Source: Afifella aestuarii (GTDB lineage Bacteria; Pseudomonadota; Alphaproteobacteria; Rhizobiales; Afifellaceae). From it: 64,000 nt of DNA. Below, piece after piece: positions 49,862-59,302 of the stretch. Both the position numbers and the translations under genes were made by a program. Below the pieces are notes generated by a model, which saw only the letters and a list, made by a program, of their open reading frames with translations, did not search any database and had not been told where the DNA came from. The stretch is taken from assembly GCF_004023665.1 (NCBI RefSeq), contig NZ_SAUF01000005.1:558001-622000 (forward strand), given 5' to 3'. Each line of letters opens with the position of its first letter. The first letter of the stretch is position 1.

Positions 49862-50989
49862 TCAATAGACGACGACGCTGCGGATCGATTCGCCCGCATG
49901 CATCAGATCGAAGCCGCGATTAATCTCTTCGAGAGACAAGAGGTGGGTGATCATCGGATCGATGTCGATCTTTCCCTCCATGTACCAGTCGACGATTTTG
50001 GGAACATCGGTCCGCCCCCTTGCGCCGCCGAATGCCGTGCCCTTCCAGGTACGGCCCGTCACCAGCTGAAAAGGCCGCGTGGAAATCTCCGCACCCGCAG
50101 GTGCCACGCCGATGACGATCGACTGACCCCAGCCACGGTGCGCCGATTCGAGGGCCTGGCGCATGACCGTGACATTGCCGGTGCAGTCGAAGGTGTAGTC
50201 GGCCCCGCCGATCTGGTCTGCGCCGCGCTTCGTCAGGTTCACGAGATAAGGGACGAGATCCTCGCCAATCTCCTTCGGATTGACAAAATGCGTCATGCCG
50301 AAGCGCTCACCCCATTCCTTTTTGGAATTGTTGAGGTCGACGCCGATGATCATGTCCGCCCCGACGAGCCGCAGCCCCTGGATGACGTTCAGGCCGATCC
50401 CGCCGAGGCCGAAGACGATGGCCGTGGCCCCGGGCTCGACTTGTGCAGTGTTGACGACGGCTCCAACGCCTGTCGTCACCCCGCAGCCGATGTAGCAGAT
50501 CTTGTCGAACGGAGCGTCCTCGCGGACTTTCGCGACCGCAATCTCCGGCAGCACGGTGAAATTCGCGAAGGTCGATGTGCCCATGTAATGGTGCAGCGGC
50601 TTGCCATCGATGGAGAACCGCGAGGTCCCGTCGGGCATCAACCCCTGACCCTGCGTGGAACGGATCGCCGTGCACAGGTTGGTCTTGCGAGACAGGCAGG
50701 AGGGGCATTCGCGGCATTCGGGCGTATAGAGCGGAATGACGTGGTCGCCCTTTTTGACGCTCGTGACGCCCGGCCCGACATCGACGACGACGCCGGCACC
50801 CTCGTGCCCCAGAATCGACGGGAAGAGCCCTTCGGGGTCGGCGCCCGACAAAGTGAATTCGTCAGTGTGGCAGATTCCGGTCGCCTTCACCTCGACGAGC
50901 ACTTCGCCCTCTCTCGGGCCCTCGAGCTGAACATTGGTGATTTCGAGGGGTTTTCCGGCCTCAAAGGCCACCGCTGCGCGAACATCCAT
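49862..50989 (-). CDS. frmA: S-(hydroxymethyl)glutathione dehydrogenase (class III alcohol dehydrogenase)
   Basis: It oxidises the formaldehyde-glutathione adduct with NAD+ to S-formylglutathione. Catalytic zinc ligands lie in [19 protein letters not shown] and [13 protein letters not shown]; the structural zinc loop has four cysteines in [17 protein letters not shown]. The nucleotide fold is [19 protein letters not shown] 50989 follows GGAGGAGA and gives 375 residues, the family standard. With fghA it forms a complete glutathione-dependent formaldehyde pathway. Confidence 0.97.
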   Translation of the reverse strand: MDVRAAVAFEAGKPLEITNVQLEGPREGEVLVEVKATGICHTDEFTLSGADPEGLFPSILGHEGAGVVVDVGPGVTSVKKGDHVIPLYTPECRECPSCLSRKTNLCTAIRSTQGQGLMPDGTSRFSIDGKPLHHYMGTSTFANFTVLPEIAVAKVREDAPFDKICYIGCGVTTGVGAVVNTAQVEPGATAIVFGLGGIGLNVIQGLRLVGADMIIGVDLNNSKKEWGERFGMTHFVNPKEIGEDLVPYLVNLTKRGADQIGGADYTFDCTGNVTVMRQALESAHRGWGQSIVIGVAPAGAEISTRPFQLVTGRTWKGTAFGGARGRTDVPKIVDWYMEGKIDIDPMITHLLSLEEINRGFDLMHAGESIRSVVVY

Positions 50990-51186
50990 ATTGGGATCTC
51001 CTCCAAACTCTGCAGGTCCATTTGCAAGGCAATCGCGTCTCGACAAGGCCGCATCGCATGGATGACATGCATTTTCGTCGGCAAAGCCACTTTGACCCGA
51101 AGACGCGCTTGCGCTCTTTTCGCTTGTCGAGGCGCGCCTTGCTCACATAAACGGGCACCACCGCAAGAGGGGGGAAGTTTTTTCGA

Positions 51187-53211
51187 ATGTTCCGTAAGAT
51201 ATTGATCGCCAATCGCGGCGAGATCGCCTGCCGCATCATTCGTTCAGCCCAAAAGATGGGAATCGCCACTGTTGCGGTCTATTCGGAAGCGGACCGAAAC
51301 GCGTTGCATGTGGAGATGGCGGACGAGAAAGTCGCGATCGGCCCGGCTCCCGCTTCTGAAAGCTACCTGAAGCCCGACAAGATCATCGAGGCTTGCCGCC
51401 AGACCGGCGCCGAAGCCGTTCATCCGGGCTACGGCTTCCTCTCAGAAAACGCGAACTTCGCGAAGGCTCTGGCAGAGGCCGGAATCGTCTTTATCGGCCC
51501 GCCGGTCGGCGCCATCGAAGCCATGGGCGACAAGATCACCTCCAAAAAGGTCGCCAAGGACGCGGGCGTAAGTGTGGTGCCCGGTCATATGGGCCTGATC
51601 GAAAGCGGCGATGAGGCCGTGCGCATCTCTGCCGAAATCGGCCTGCCGGTCATGTTGAAGGCATCCGCTGGCGGTGGCGGCAAGGGCATGCGCGTGGCCT
51701 GGAACGAGCAGGAAGTGCGCGAGGGTTTCGATCTCGCCCGCCGTGAAGCCAAGTCCTCCTTCGGCGATGAACGAATTTTCATCGAGAAGTTCGTCGAGCA
51801 GCCGCGTCACATCGAGATCCAGGTTCTGGCCGACAAGCACGGCAACGTGATCCATCTGGGCGAGCGCGAATGCTCCATCCAAAGGCGCAACCAGAAGGTG
51901 ATCGAGGAGGCGCCGTCTTCGTTCCTCGATCCGGAGACGCGCGCCGCGATGGGGGCTCAGGCTTGCGCTCTCGCTGCCGCAGTCGGTTATGAGACCGCCG
52001 GCACCGTCGAGTTCATCGTCGACCGCGATCGCAATTTCTACTTCCTGGAAATGAACACCCGGCTGCAGGTGGAACATCCGGTGACAGAGCTCGTCACCGG
52101 TCTCGACCTGGTCGAATTGATGATTCGCATCGCTGACGGCGAAAAGCTCCCGATTGCGCAGGAAGACGTCGTCCTGAAGGGTTGGGCGATCGAAGCACGC
52201 CTCTACGCCGAGGACCCCTTCCGCGGATTTCTCCCGTCGACAGGTCGCTTGCGTCGCTATCGCCCGCCCGAAGACGCCGCCCGCGAAGGCACCATCATCC
52301 GCAATGATACGGGGGTCGTCGAAGGTTCCGAGATCACCCTCTTTTACGATCCAATGATCGCAAAGCTCTGCACCTATGCAGAGGGCGAGGGCATGGCGGC
52401 ACGCGAAAAGGCGATCGACGTCATGTCGGATGCGCTCGACGCGTTCACGATCACCGGCATTCGCAACAACATTGCCTTTTTAAGCGGTCTGATGGCGCAT
52501 CCGCGCTTCCGCCGCGGCGATCTCTCCACCGCCTTTATCGCCGAAGAATACGGCAAGAGCTTCGAAGGTGCCGATGCGACCGACGAGGATCTGAGGATTC
52601 TCGCGGCCATCGCCACCTGCGTTCAATTGATCGAGCGCGTTCGGCTGGACGATCTTTCGGGGCGCTTGCGTCCTCATCCCGGCACCATTCGCCCCGATTG
52701 GGTGGTCCTGATCGACGGTGAGGCCGTCGACATCACCATCACATCGGGAATGCCTTCGATCCCGTTCGACGTCGAAATGATCGTCGACGGCATCGAGCAT
52801 CGGGTGGTGACGGCCTGGAAGCCGGGCGATCTTCTATGGCACGGCATCGTCGACGACAAGGAAGTGTTCGCCCAGATCGAACGTCGCGGTGCTGCCTTGC
52901 GTGTCGAGCGTCGTGGCGTCGCCCGGATGACGCAGCTCATCCGTCCCTCGGTCGGCGAGATCTATCGCCATATGCCGGAAAAGGCGGTGAGCGAGCTCGA
53001 CAACCGCTTGGCGTGTCCCATGCCGGGGATCGTCGTGTCACTTCCGGTTGAGGAAGGACAAAAGGTCGAGGCCGGCGAGACTCTCGCCACCGTTGAAGCG
53101 ATGAAGATGGAGAACGTCCTCCGGGCCGAGCGCGATGTCGTCATCAAGAAGATCTGCGCGGCTCCGGGCGACGTCGTGGCCTTCGATCAGGTGCTCATCG
53201 AGTTCGAATAA
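51187..53211 (+). CDS. pccA: Propionyl-CoA carboxylase alpha subunit (biotin carboxylase + biotin carrier)
   Basis: The biotin-carboxylase part starts FRKILIANRGEIACRIIRSA and includes the ATP-grasp loop KASAGGGGKGMR, RHIEIQVLADKHGN and EMNTRLQVEHPVTE. A BT linker domain (about 500-600) separates it from the C-terminal carrier, where biotin is attached to the lysine in EAMKMEN. The 674-residue length and BT domain fit propionyl-CoA carboxylase rather than AccC. It feeds propionyl-CoA to methylmalonyl-CoA; no beta-subunit gene is in the window. A 3-methylcrotonyl-CoA carboxylase role is a less likely alternative. Confidence 0.93.
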   Translation: MFRKILIANRGEIACRIIRSAQKMGIATVAVYSEADRNALHVEMADEKVAIGPAPASESYLKPDKIIEACRQTGAEAVHPGYGFLSENANFAKALAEAGIVFIGPPVGAIEAMGDKITSKKVAKDAGVSVVPGHMGLIESGDEAVRISAEIGLPVMLKASAGGGGKGMRVAWNEQEVREGFDLARREAKSSFGDERIFIEKFVEQPRHIEIQVLADKHGNVIHLGERECSIQRRNQKVIEEAPSSFLDPETRAAMGAQACALAAAVGYETAGTVEFIVDRDRNFYFLEMNTRLQVEHPVTELVTGLDLVELMIRIADGEKLPIAQEDVVLKGWAIEARLYAEDPFRGFLPSTGRLRRYRPPEDAAREGTIIRNDTGVVEGSEITLFYDPMIAKLCTYAEGEGMAAREKAIDVMSDALDAFTITGIRNNIAFLSGLMAHPRFRRGDLSTAFIAEEYGKSFEGADATDEDLRILAAIATCVQLIERVRLDDLSGRLRPHPGTIRPDWVVLIDGEAVDITITSGMPSIPFDVEMIVDGIEHRVVTAWKPGDLLWHGIVDDKEVFAQIERRGAALRVERRGVARMTQLIRPSVGEIYRHMPEKAVSELDNRLACPMPGIVVSLPVEEGQKVEAGETLATVEAMKMENVLRAERDVVIKKICAAPGDVVAFDQVLIEFE

Positions 53212-53302
53212 GCCGCCTGAATGATCACAACCGGGAGGGGGTTTCACGCGTCAGATTGCGCGCGATAAAATTGGGTGTGACAAAAAGGGGGATCTTTCTC
53301 CG

Positions 53303-54550
53303 ATGTGGCTCCTGAAGAGCATCCTTCGACAATTCGTGCGCAATGGTCGGCTCACTCTGATCGACGCTGAAGGTCGCGAGCATCTTTTTGGCGGCAAGAA
53401 GCCCGGCCCGGTTGTGACCATGCGCCTGCATGATCCGAAGCTTCATTGGCAAATGGCGATCAATCCGGAGCTCGTTGCTCCGGAAGCCTATATGGACGGG
53501 ACGCTGACATTTGAAAACGGCGCCACGGTCCATGACTTCTTGAGGCTCTTTTCGATCAATCAGGATTACCTCTCCGCCCATCCGGCGCAGACCGTCGTCA
53601 ACACCGGTTATCGCGCTCTGAGACGCTGGCATCAGAACAACATGCCGGGCAGGTCGAAGCAGAACGCCAAACATCATTACAACGTCAAAGAGGATGTCTA
53701 CCGCCTCTTTCTTGACGACAGGATGCAGTATTCCTGCGCCTACTGGCGTGACCCGGATCATGAAACTCTGGAGGAGGCGCAACTCGCAAAGCTGCGCCAT
53801 ATCGGCGCGAAACTTCGGCTCCGACCCGGAATGAAAGTCCTGGAGATCGGGTCCGGATGGGGAGGTCTTGCGATCTTTCTGGCCGAAACCTTCGATGTCG
53901 AGGTCGTCGGTGTCAATCCGGCGACGGAACAGCTGGCGTCAGCCCGCCGATGGGTCGAAGAAAAAGGTCTGTCCGACCGGGTCAAATTCGTCGAGAAGGA
54001 TTACCGTGAAATCGAAGGCGAATATGACCGCATCGTCTCGGTCGGAATGTTCGAGCATGTCGGCTATCGCTTCTACGATGCCTTCTTCCGAAAGGTTTTC
54101 AGCCTGTTGAAGCCCGACGGCTTCATGGTGCTGCACTCGATCGGCCGCATGTCACCGCCGGGAATCACAGGACCATTCCTCAACAAGTACATTTTCCCCG
54201 GCGGCTATGTGCCGGCCATATCGGAGGTTGTCACGGCGACGCAGCGCAACCGCCTATGGGTCTGCGATGCGGAGGTACTCCGCCTCCACTACGCCTATAC
54301 AATCAGAGAATGGTACAATCGCTTCCAGACCAACCGCGACAAGGCGATCGAATTGATGGACGAGCGCTTCGTCCGGATGTGGGAATTCTATCTGGCGGCG
54401 GTGGAGCTCGGCTTCGTACACGGCTCCAACATGGTCTTCCAGCTTATCCTGTCCCGCCAGAGAGACGCCGTGCCGATTGTGCGGGACTGGATCCAGGAGA
54501 CAGAGGAACACCTGCGCCACGGTTCCCTTTTGGTCGACGCAGCGCAATGA
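53303..54550 (+). CDS. cfa: Cyclopropane-fatty-acyl-phospholipid synthase
   Basis: It transfers a methylene group from S-adenosylmethionine to unsaturated acyl chains of membrane lipids. The 415-residue protein has an N-terminal lipid-binding part (to about 115) and a methyltransferase domain: HHYNVKEDVYRLFLD, MQYSCAYW, VLEIGSGWGGLAIFLAE (SAM loop), DRIVSVGMFEHVGYRFYD and FLNKYIFPGGYVPAISE. It is one of several rhizobial paralogues, so the symbol is generic. AGGGGGA lies 10 bases before ATG. Acylphosphatase starts about 20 bases after. Confidence 0.94.
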   Translation: MWLLKSILRQFVRNGRLTLIDAEGREHLFGGKKPGPVVTMRLHDPKLHWQMAINPELVAPEAYMDGTLTFENGATVHDFLRLFSINQDYLSAHPAQTVVNTGYRALRRWHQNNMPGRSKQNAKHHYNVKEDVYRLFLDDRMQYSCAYWRDPDHETLEEAQLAKLRHIGAKLRLRPGMKVLEIGSGWGGLAIFLAETFDVEVVGVNPATEQLASARRWVEEKGLSDRVKFVEKDYREIEGEYDRIVSVGMFEHVGYRFYDAFFRKVFSLLKPDGFMVLHSIGRMSPPGITGPFLNKYIFPGGYVPAISEVVTATQRNRLWVCDAEVLRLHYAYTIREWYNRFQTNRDKAIELMDERFVRMWEFYLAAVELGFVHGSNMVFQLILSRQRDAVPIVRDWIQETEEHLRHGSLLVDAAQ

Positions 54551-54569
54551 CGTCAAAGGCACAGTGATC

Positions 54570-54854
54570 GTGGCAGATAAGACCGTTCGAGTTGTCATAA
54601 AAGGACGTGTCCAGGGCGTATCTTACCGGGCTTGGACCAAAGGCAAGGCGCGGGAGCTCGACCTTTCGGGCTGGGTGGCAAACCGGAGCGACGGGGCGGT
54701 GGAGGCTGTTTTCACCGGGGCAGTCGACAATGTGGACAAGATGCTCGTCGCGTTGCGCTCCGGACCGGCTCTGGCCTCGGTCGAGTCCGTCGAGGTGGTG
54801 GGCGGAGGGGGGCCTCAAAGCGGGCCCTTCCGCGTAGAGTATCTCACCCGTTAA
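54570..54854 (+). CDS. acyP: Acylphosphatase
   Basis: A 94-residue cytosolic enzyme that hydrolyses carboxyl-phosphate bonds. The catalytic arginine is in IKGRVQGVSYRAW and the asparagine in GWVANRSDGAVE; ESVEVVGGGGPQ follows. Both GTG 54570 and GTG 54564 are possible, with AAAGG at 54555-54559; the former gives the usual MADKTVRVVI start. An ATG frame further upstream would overlap cfa with unrelated residues. The TAA stop is embedded in the first TTAA of the CtrA-like array. Confidence 0.9.
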   Translation: MADKTVRVVIKGRVQGVSYRAWTKGKARELDLSGWVANRSDGAVEAVFTGAVDNVDKMLVALRSGPALASVESVEVVGGGGPQSGPFRVEYLTR

Positions 54855-54877
54855 CATTGAGTTAATTTTAAATTAAC
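54851..54877 (+). promoter_or_regulatory. Triple TTAA array resembling tandem CtrA binding sites
   Basis: TTAA occurs at 54851, 54862 and 54873, each separated by exactly seven bases, and the last is followed by C. This gives two overlapping matches to the CtrA consensus TTAA-N7-TTAA(C) spaced one helical turn apart. The right part (54861-54877) is also a near-perfect 17-base palindrome. TTAACA at 54873 could double as a -35 box with GATAGG 17 bases on. It lies 56 bases before the start of the secreted orphan, in an otherwise GC-rich region. Confidence 0.6.
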
Positions 54878-54932
54878 ATTTCAACTCGTCGTTTGGATAG
54901 GCTTGCGCCTGCAAGGCGAACGGGTTGGGGTG

Positions 54933-55361
54933 ATGCCGTCTTCGAGAGGCTCAAGGCTGCGTTTGGCGCTTTTCTGCGGGTTCGCAATCGGTGCGGCCGC
55001 GGCATCCGGCGTGGCGTCCGGCAGACCTTTGGACGGCCGGAATACGATGCTTGCTGCGGACCATTCCAGCGACAGAGTGGCCAATGTGCGTCTGCATTTC
55101 ATGCCTGAGGACGATCCTCGCGAGGGGCATGTGAAAGTCCTCCTGACACCCGAAAGCCGGCCTCTGAGCTTTTTCGAGGCTCGTCAGGCGGTTCAGCAGG
55201 CCTTTCTGGAGACGCTGAAGGAGCCGGGCTTGCCCGACAACCTGACCCGGGTTTCCGTAACGGTGCAACTCGCCCCTGCCGGCACCGAGCCGGAACAAAG
55301 CCGCACCTACCTCTACATTCGCAAGACGGCCAAGACCTGGACGGTGATGGCCGCGCCGTAG
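54933..55361 (+). CDS. Secreted protein of unknown function behind the CtrA-like array
   Basis: A 142-residue product with a signal-like N-terminus (RGSRLRLALFCGFAIGAAAA) and no further membrane span. The mature part contains NVRLHFMPEDDPREGHVKVL, LSFFEARQAVQQAFLETLK and RTYLYIRKTAKTWTVMAAP, an alpha/beta pattern I do not recognise. ATG 54933 follows GGGGTG; a TTG at 54903 would put ten residues before the signal. It is convergent with lipB, 19 bases apart. Cell-cycle control by CtrA is a hypothesis from the upstream array. Confidence 0.68.
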   Translation: MPSSRGSRLRLALFCGFAIGAAAASGVASGRPLDGRNTMLAADHSSDRVANVRLHFMPEDDPREGHVKVLLTPESRPLSFFEARQAVQQAFLETLKEPGLPDNLTRVSVTVQLAPAGTEPEQSRTYLYIRKTAKTWTVMAAP

Positions 55362-55380
55362 CTCGTGCTCGTGCGCGCTC

Positions 55381-56142
55381 TCACGGTTCGCGGGCGAGGG
55401 GGCCGAAGACGTCTTCGAAGGCTGCAATGAGAGCCCGATCCGCATCCGCCATATTCGCGGAGATGCCGAGATCTTTGAGGCTGGTGACGCCGTAGGCCGT
55501 GATTCCGCAAGGGACGATCCCGGAGAAATGCTCAAGATCAGGCGCCACATTGAGCGATATGCCGTGAAACGTGACCCAGCGGCGGACCCGCACGCCCAGA
55601 GCCGCTATTTTGTCTTCGGTCGGTGAACCGTCAAAGAGCGGCGGCTTATCCGGCCTTTGCACCCAGATTCCGACCCGCCCGTCGCGGCGCTCTCCGGTCA
55701 CGCCAAAACGCGCCAGAGCCGAGATCAGCCACGCCTCCAGGCAGCGCACATAGACGCGGATATCCTTCTGCCGCCTTTCCAGGTCGAGCATCACATAGGC
55801 GACCCGCTGGCCCGGCCCATGATACGTGTATTGCCCGCCTCTGCCGGTCTTGAAGACCGGAAAACGCTCGGGCGTCAGGAGGTCCTGAGCACGAGCACTC
55901 GTTCCGGCGGTGTAAAGCGGGGGGTGTTCGAGAAGCCACAGGCATTCTGGAGCCTCGCCGGCACGAATCGCGGCAGCGCGCTCTTCCATGAAGGTCAGCG
56001 CGGCTTCGTAGGGAATCGGTCTGTTGGAAACCCGCAGCTCGACCGGCGCACCTGGATGATCGGGCCATAGACGTTCGGTTTGTCTCTCACCTCCGGCAAG
56101 AGATTGGACGCCCCGTGCGGGGGCTTCAGGCAATGAGGTCAT
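55381..56142 (-). CDS. lipB: Lipoyl(octanoyl) transferase LipB
   Basis: LipB transfers octanoate from ACP to lipoyl domains. The 253-residue protein has [54 protein letters not shown] and the catalytic cysteine in [16 protein letters not shown]. The frame is open far upstream through the tRNA-Leu region, but ATG 56142 gives the expected N-terminus. The 232 bases upstream hold only purine-rich repeats and the tRNA promoter. Confidence 0.95.
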   Translation of the reverse strand: MTSLPEAPARGVQSLAGGERQTERLWPDHPGAPVELRVSNRPIPYEAALTFMEERAAAIRAGEAPECLWLLEHPPLYTAGTSARAQDLLTPERFPVFKTGRGGQYTYHGPGQRVAYVMLDLERRQKDIRVYVRCLEAWLISALARFGVTGERRDGRVGIWVQRPDKPPLFDGSPTEDKIAALGVRVRRWVTFHGISLNVAPDLEHFSGIVPCGITAYGVTSLKDLGISANMADADRALIAAFEDVFGPLAREP

Positions 56143-56313
56143 AGGGATCACATAATCCTCGGCGCAAACAAAGGCGAGAGGGGGCAAAGGCGAGGGGTGG
56201 TAAGGGCCCGAGGAGGCAAAGATGAGGGAGCGGCTGCGCCTCGTGCGCACGACACCTTTAAGCCCGTCCGACCGCGTCATTTTGGGAAAGCGCATCTTCT
56301 CGCGAGACTGGCC

Positions 56314-56342
56314 TTGTTTCGGGTCCGACCATTTGCTACATG
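56314..56342 (+). promoter_or_regulatory. Candidate promoter of tRNA-Leu
   Basis: TTGTTT (56314-56319) and TACATG (56337-56342) are 17 bases apart, ending 32 bases before the mature tRNA. The -10 match is modest. Otherwise 56143-56374 contains only two AAAGGCGAG direct repeats and no gene. Confidence 0.35.
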
Positions 56343-56374
56343 ACCGCGCGCTGGCTTGACCGGCGCAGGATTTC

Positions 56375-56459
56375 GCGGTCGTGGCGGAACTGGTAGACGC
56401 GCAGCGTTGAGGTCGCTGTGGGGCAACCCGTGGAGGTTCGAGTCCTCTCGACCGCACCA
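56375..56459 (+). tRNA. tRNA-Leu, anticodon GAG
   Basis: The acceptor stem GCGGTCG/CGACCGC, encoded CCA, anticodon stem CAGCG/CGCTG with loop TTGAGGT (anticodon GAG) and T-loop GTTCGAGTC are clear. A long variable arm (TGGGGCAACCCGT) is typical of a class II tRNA-Leu. It decodes CUC and CUU. Length is 85 including CCA. A terminator follows directly. Confidence 0.97.
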
Positions 56460-56463
56460 ATTT

Positions 56464-56490
56464 AAAAAGGTGGCTTCGGCCACCTTTTTT
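56464..56490 (+). terminator. Rho-independent terminator of tRNA-Leu
   Basis: An 11-base-pair stem AAAAAGGTGGC/GCCACCTTTTT with a TTCG tetraloop runs into six T residues five bases after the CCA end. Confidence 0.93.
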
Positions 56491-56561
56491 ATTGTCTGCA
56501 ACATCGGCGTTTCTGGCCGGCTTCGCTGGACCCGGTCGAGCCGCAGCCCTAAAGACGTGCG

Positions 56562-57971
56562 ATGCAGACAGATACGCTCCCACGCGAAGACGAAGAGACG
56601 ACGCTTCCGCAAGTTCGCGACGAGGAAGGCTCGCTCAACGGTGCCTACCTGGCGGCGGTCTCGGAGGCGATCGAGACGAGCGACGCCGATCGACTGCGCG
56701 TTCTGATCGGCGATCTCCACGAATCAGATCTCGGCGATGTTCTGCAGGCGATCAGCCGCGAAGAACGTGAGGCGCTGATCGCCCTCATGGGCGGCGATTT
56801 CGACTGGACGGCGCTGACTGAGGTCGACGAAACCGTCCGCGACGAGATTCTCGAAACGATCCCCAATACGGCCATCGCCGAGGCCGTCCGCGAACTCGAT
56901 TCGGACGATGCGATCGGCATCCTCGAGGATCTGGCGGACGAGGATCGCGAGGAGATTCTGGCCGCGCTGCCGCTTGCGGAACGAATCAAGCTGGAGCGCA
57001 GCTTCGACTATCCGGAGGAATCGGCCGGTCGTCGCATGACGACGCGGTTCATCGCGGTTCCTCCCTTCTGGACCGTGGGGCAGACGATCGATTTTCTTCG
57101 GGAAGATGATCGGTTGCCCGACGATTTCACCGAAGTCTTCGTGGTCGATCCGCGTTTCTGTTTCCTTGGCACGGTGTCGCTGGACCGCCTGCTGCGTACG
57201 AAGCGGCCCGTGCGCATCGAAGAAATCATGGGCGAAGTCACCCATTCGGTCTCCGCGACCGACGACCAGGAAGAGGTCGCTCGTCTGTTCGAGCGCTACA
57301 ACCTTCTCTCCGTCGGTGTCGTCGACGAAAGCGATCGGCTCGTTGGTGTGATCACCATTGACGATATCGTCGACGTCATCGAGGAAGAGGCCGACGAAGA
57401 TATCAAGCGCCTCGCTGGTGTCGGCGACGAAGAGCTGACGGACACCTTCGTGAGTGCGGTTCGCTCTCGCTTCATTTGGCTACTGCTCAACCTCGGCACG
57501 GCACTGCTCGCATCGGCGGTCATCGGCCTGTTCGATGGCACCATCTCACAGATGGTGGCCCTTGCCGTGCTTATGCCGATCGTTGCCTCGATGGGCGGAA
57601 ATGCCGGCACCCAGACCATGACGGTGGCCGTTCGGGCTCTCGCGACACGTGACATCGAAACCATCAACCCGATACGCTTCATCTCAAGAGAAGCCCTGGT
57701 AGGCCTCGCCAATGGTGTGCTCTTCGCGATCATCATAGGCGTCGTGGCGAGCTTATGGTTCTCCAGCACCCAGCTGGGCGGGATTATCGCCGTTGCCATG
57801 ATCATCAACATGGTGGCCGCTGGGCTCGCCGGCATTCTCATCCCGCTCGCTTTGGAAAAAGCCGGTGCCGACCCCGCGATTGCCTCTTCCGTCTTCGTTA
57901 CGACCGTCACCGATGTGGTGGGCTTCTTCGCATTCTTGGGCCTTGCCGCTTGGTGGTTCGCCATTTCGTGA
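56562..57971 (+). CDS. mgtE: Magnesium transporter MgtE
   Basis: MgtE is a Mg2+-gated channel. The acidic N domain (about 30-140) contains [18 protein letters not shown] and [15 protein letters not shown]. Two CBS domains follow (about 150-275; [20 protein letters not shown] and [20 protein letters not shown]). The pore domain has five helices with the PxxxxMGGNxGxQ signature in [18 protein letters not shown]. Length 469 is standard. No M-box or other riboswitch is visible; the tRNA-Leu terminator lies just upstream. Confidence 0.96.
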   Translation: MQTDTLPREDEETTLPQVRDEEGSLNGAYLAAVSEAIETSDADRLRVLIGDLHESDLGDVLQAISREEREALIALMGGDFDWTALTEVDETVRDEILETIPNTAIAEAVRELDSDDAIGILEDLADEDREEILAALPLAERIKLERSFDYPEESAGRRMTTRFIAVPPFWTVGQTIDFLREDDRLPDDFTEVFVVDPRFCFLGTVSLDRLLRTKRPVRIEEIMGEVTHSVSATDDQEEVARLFERYNLLSVGVVDESDRLVGVITIDDIVDVIEEEADEDIKRLAGVGDEELTDTFVSAVRSRFIWLLLNLGTALLASAVIGLFDGTISQMVALAVLMPIVASMGGNAGTQTMTVAVRALATRDIETINPIRFISREALVGLANGVLFAIIIGVVASLWFSSTQLGGIIAVAMIINMVAAGLAGILIPLALEKAGADPAIASSVFVTTVTDVVGFFAFLGLAAWWFAIS

Positions 57972-58086
57972 CGGCGCCGACGTCACGCAGAAAAAGATTT
58001 CTCAGCGGCCGGGCTCCCAGGGTGCGTCATTAACGACCGATAAAGGCTAACCGTCCATGAAGGGCCGATCCTTGGGGACGGCTTAC

Positions 58087-58860
58087 ATGATGCGCGCATT
58101 TCCCGTTTCGTACCGCAGGCTGGCGCCTGTTTTTCTCGCAGGCCTCTTGCTCACCGGCTGCGGCGGAGCTGCTATCAAATATCTGCCGGATTCAGACCCG
58201 CATCCGGGCGTGGCACGCGCCCATGCCCTGCCTGTCCAGGGCATCGACATCTCCAAATATCAGGGTGATATCGACTGGAACCGGGTCCGCGCCGACGGCA
58301 TTCGCTTCGCCTACATCAAGGTGTCGGAGGGCGGTGATCATGTCGACGAGAATTTCTACGACAATTGGGAAGCCGCAGCCCGTGCGGGCGTCCCGCGCGG
58401 CGCCTACCATTTCATGTATTGGTGCAGAACGGCGGCCGAACAGGCGTTGTGGTACCAGCTCGCCGTGCCGCAGGATAAGACCCAGCTTCCCCCGGTTCTC
58501 GACCTGGAATGGAACCATCAATCGCAGAGCTGCCCTCACAAAATCTCCAAGGAGGAGGCGCTCGCCAAGATCGATGTAATCCTGAAGGCGATGGAAGAGC
58601 ACACCGGCAAGAAGCCGATCATCTACACCGACATCAACTTCCATAAGGACATTCTGGAAGGACGCTATAAGGATTATCCGTTCTGGCTGCGCAGCGTCGC
58701 GGCCGAGCCGAAGGAGCGCTTCAAGAATCGGCCGTTCCTGTTCTGGCAGTTTACGGCCACCGGTCGCGTCGACGGAATCAAGGGCGCTGTTGACCGCAAC
58801 GCCTTCAACGGTGACGAAAAGACCTGGAGACGCTGGTTGAGAAGTCAGACCGGGCTTTGA
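58087..58860 (+). CDS. GH25 family lysozyme-like lipoprotein
   Basis: GH25 enzymes cleave the glycan backbone of peptidoglycan. The signal peptide ends in lipobox LLTGC (about residue 23). The catalytic region shows GIDISKYQGDIDWNRVRADG, FAYIKVSEGGDHVDENF, GAYHFMYW and LDLEWN with the acidic pair, then PFLFWQFTATGRVDGI. Cysteines in WCRTAA and SQSCPHKIS could pair. A start at 58057 would add ten residues; GGGGA favours 58087 or 58090. It probably works on the cell's own wall from a membrane anchor. Confidence 0.92.
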   Translation: MMRAFPVSYRRLAPVFLAGLLLTGCGGAAIKYLPDSDPHPGVARAHALPVQGIDISKYQGDIDWNRVRADGIRFAYIKVSEGGDHVDENFYDNWEAAARAGVPRGAYHFMYWCRTAAEQALWYQLAVPQDKTQLPPVLDLEWNHQSQSCPHKISKEEALAKIDVILKAMEEHTGKKPIIYTDINFHKDILEGRYKDYPFWLRSVAAEPKERFKNRPFLFWQFTATGRVDGIKGAVDRNAFNGDEKTWRRWLRSQTGL

Positions 58861-58864
58861 TCCG

Positions 58865-59302
58865 ATGACGCTCAAAATCCGCAGATTGAAAGCCTCCGAT
58901 CGTTCCGCCTGGGAGCCTCTGTGGCAAGCCTATCTCACCTTCTATGGTGTCGATCTCGCGCCGGAAGTGTGCGATGTGACGTGGTGTCGGCTGGTTCTGG
59001 AAAAGGGCGCGATGTTCGCACTTGGCGCCTACGATGCCGACCGGCTTGTCGGTTTTGCCCATTGTCTCTTTCATCCGGCAACTTGGGCGATCGCCGATCG
59101 GCTCTATCTCGAAGACCTCTTCGTGGCAGCGGATGCTCGCGGGCTCGGTGCCGGCCGGGCTTTGATGGACGCCGTTTTCGCGGCAGCGGAAGCACAGAAT
59201 GCCGACAAGGTTTACTGGCAGACAGAGGCTTCGAATCGACGCGCACGTGCCCTTTATGACCAAGTTGGAAAATTGACCGCCTATGTCAGATACGAACGTT
59301 GA
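58865..59302 (+). CDS. GNAT family N-acetyltransferase
   Basis: A 145-residue GNAT protein. The start IRRLKASDRSAWEPLWQAYL is typical, and the acetyl-CoA loop is LEDLFVAADARGLGAGRALM (Q/RxxGxG/A pattern), with YWQTEASNRRARALYDQVG as the last motif. The acceptor substrate is unknown. It starts four bases after the GH25 stop and overlaps the VOC gene by 20 bases, so all three may form one transcript. Confidence 0.9.
   Translation: MTLKIRRLKASDRSAWEPLWQAYLTFYGVDLAPEVCDVTWCRLVLEKGAMFALGAYDADRLVGFAHCLFHPATWAIADRLYLEDLFVAADARGLGAGRALMDAVFAAAEAQNADKVYWQTEASNRRARALYDQVGKLTAYVRYER

Noticed and set aside
56143-56583. LipB N-terminal extension or a separate minus-strand gene across tRNA-Leu
   Set aside because: It would read through a certain tRNA and its terminator; the translation shows no family similarity.
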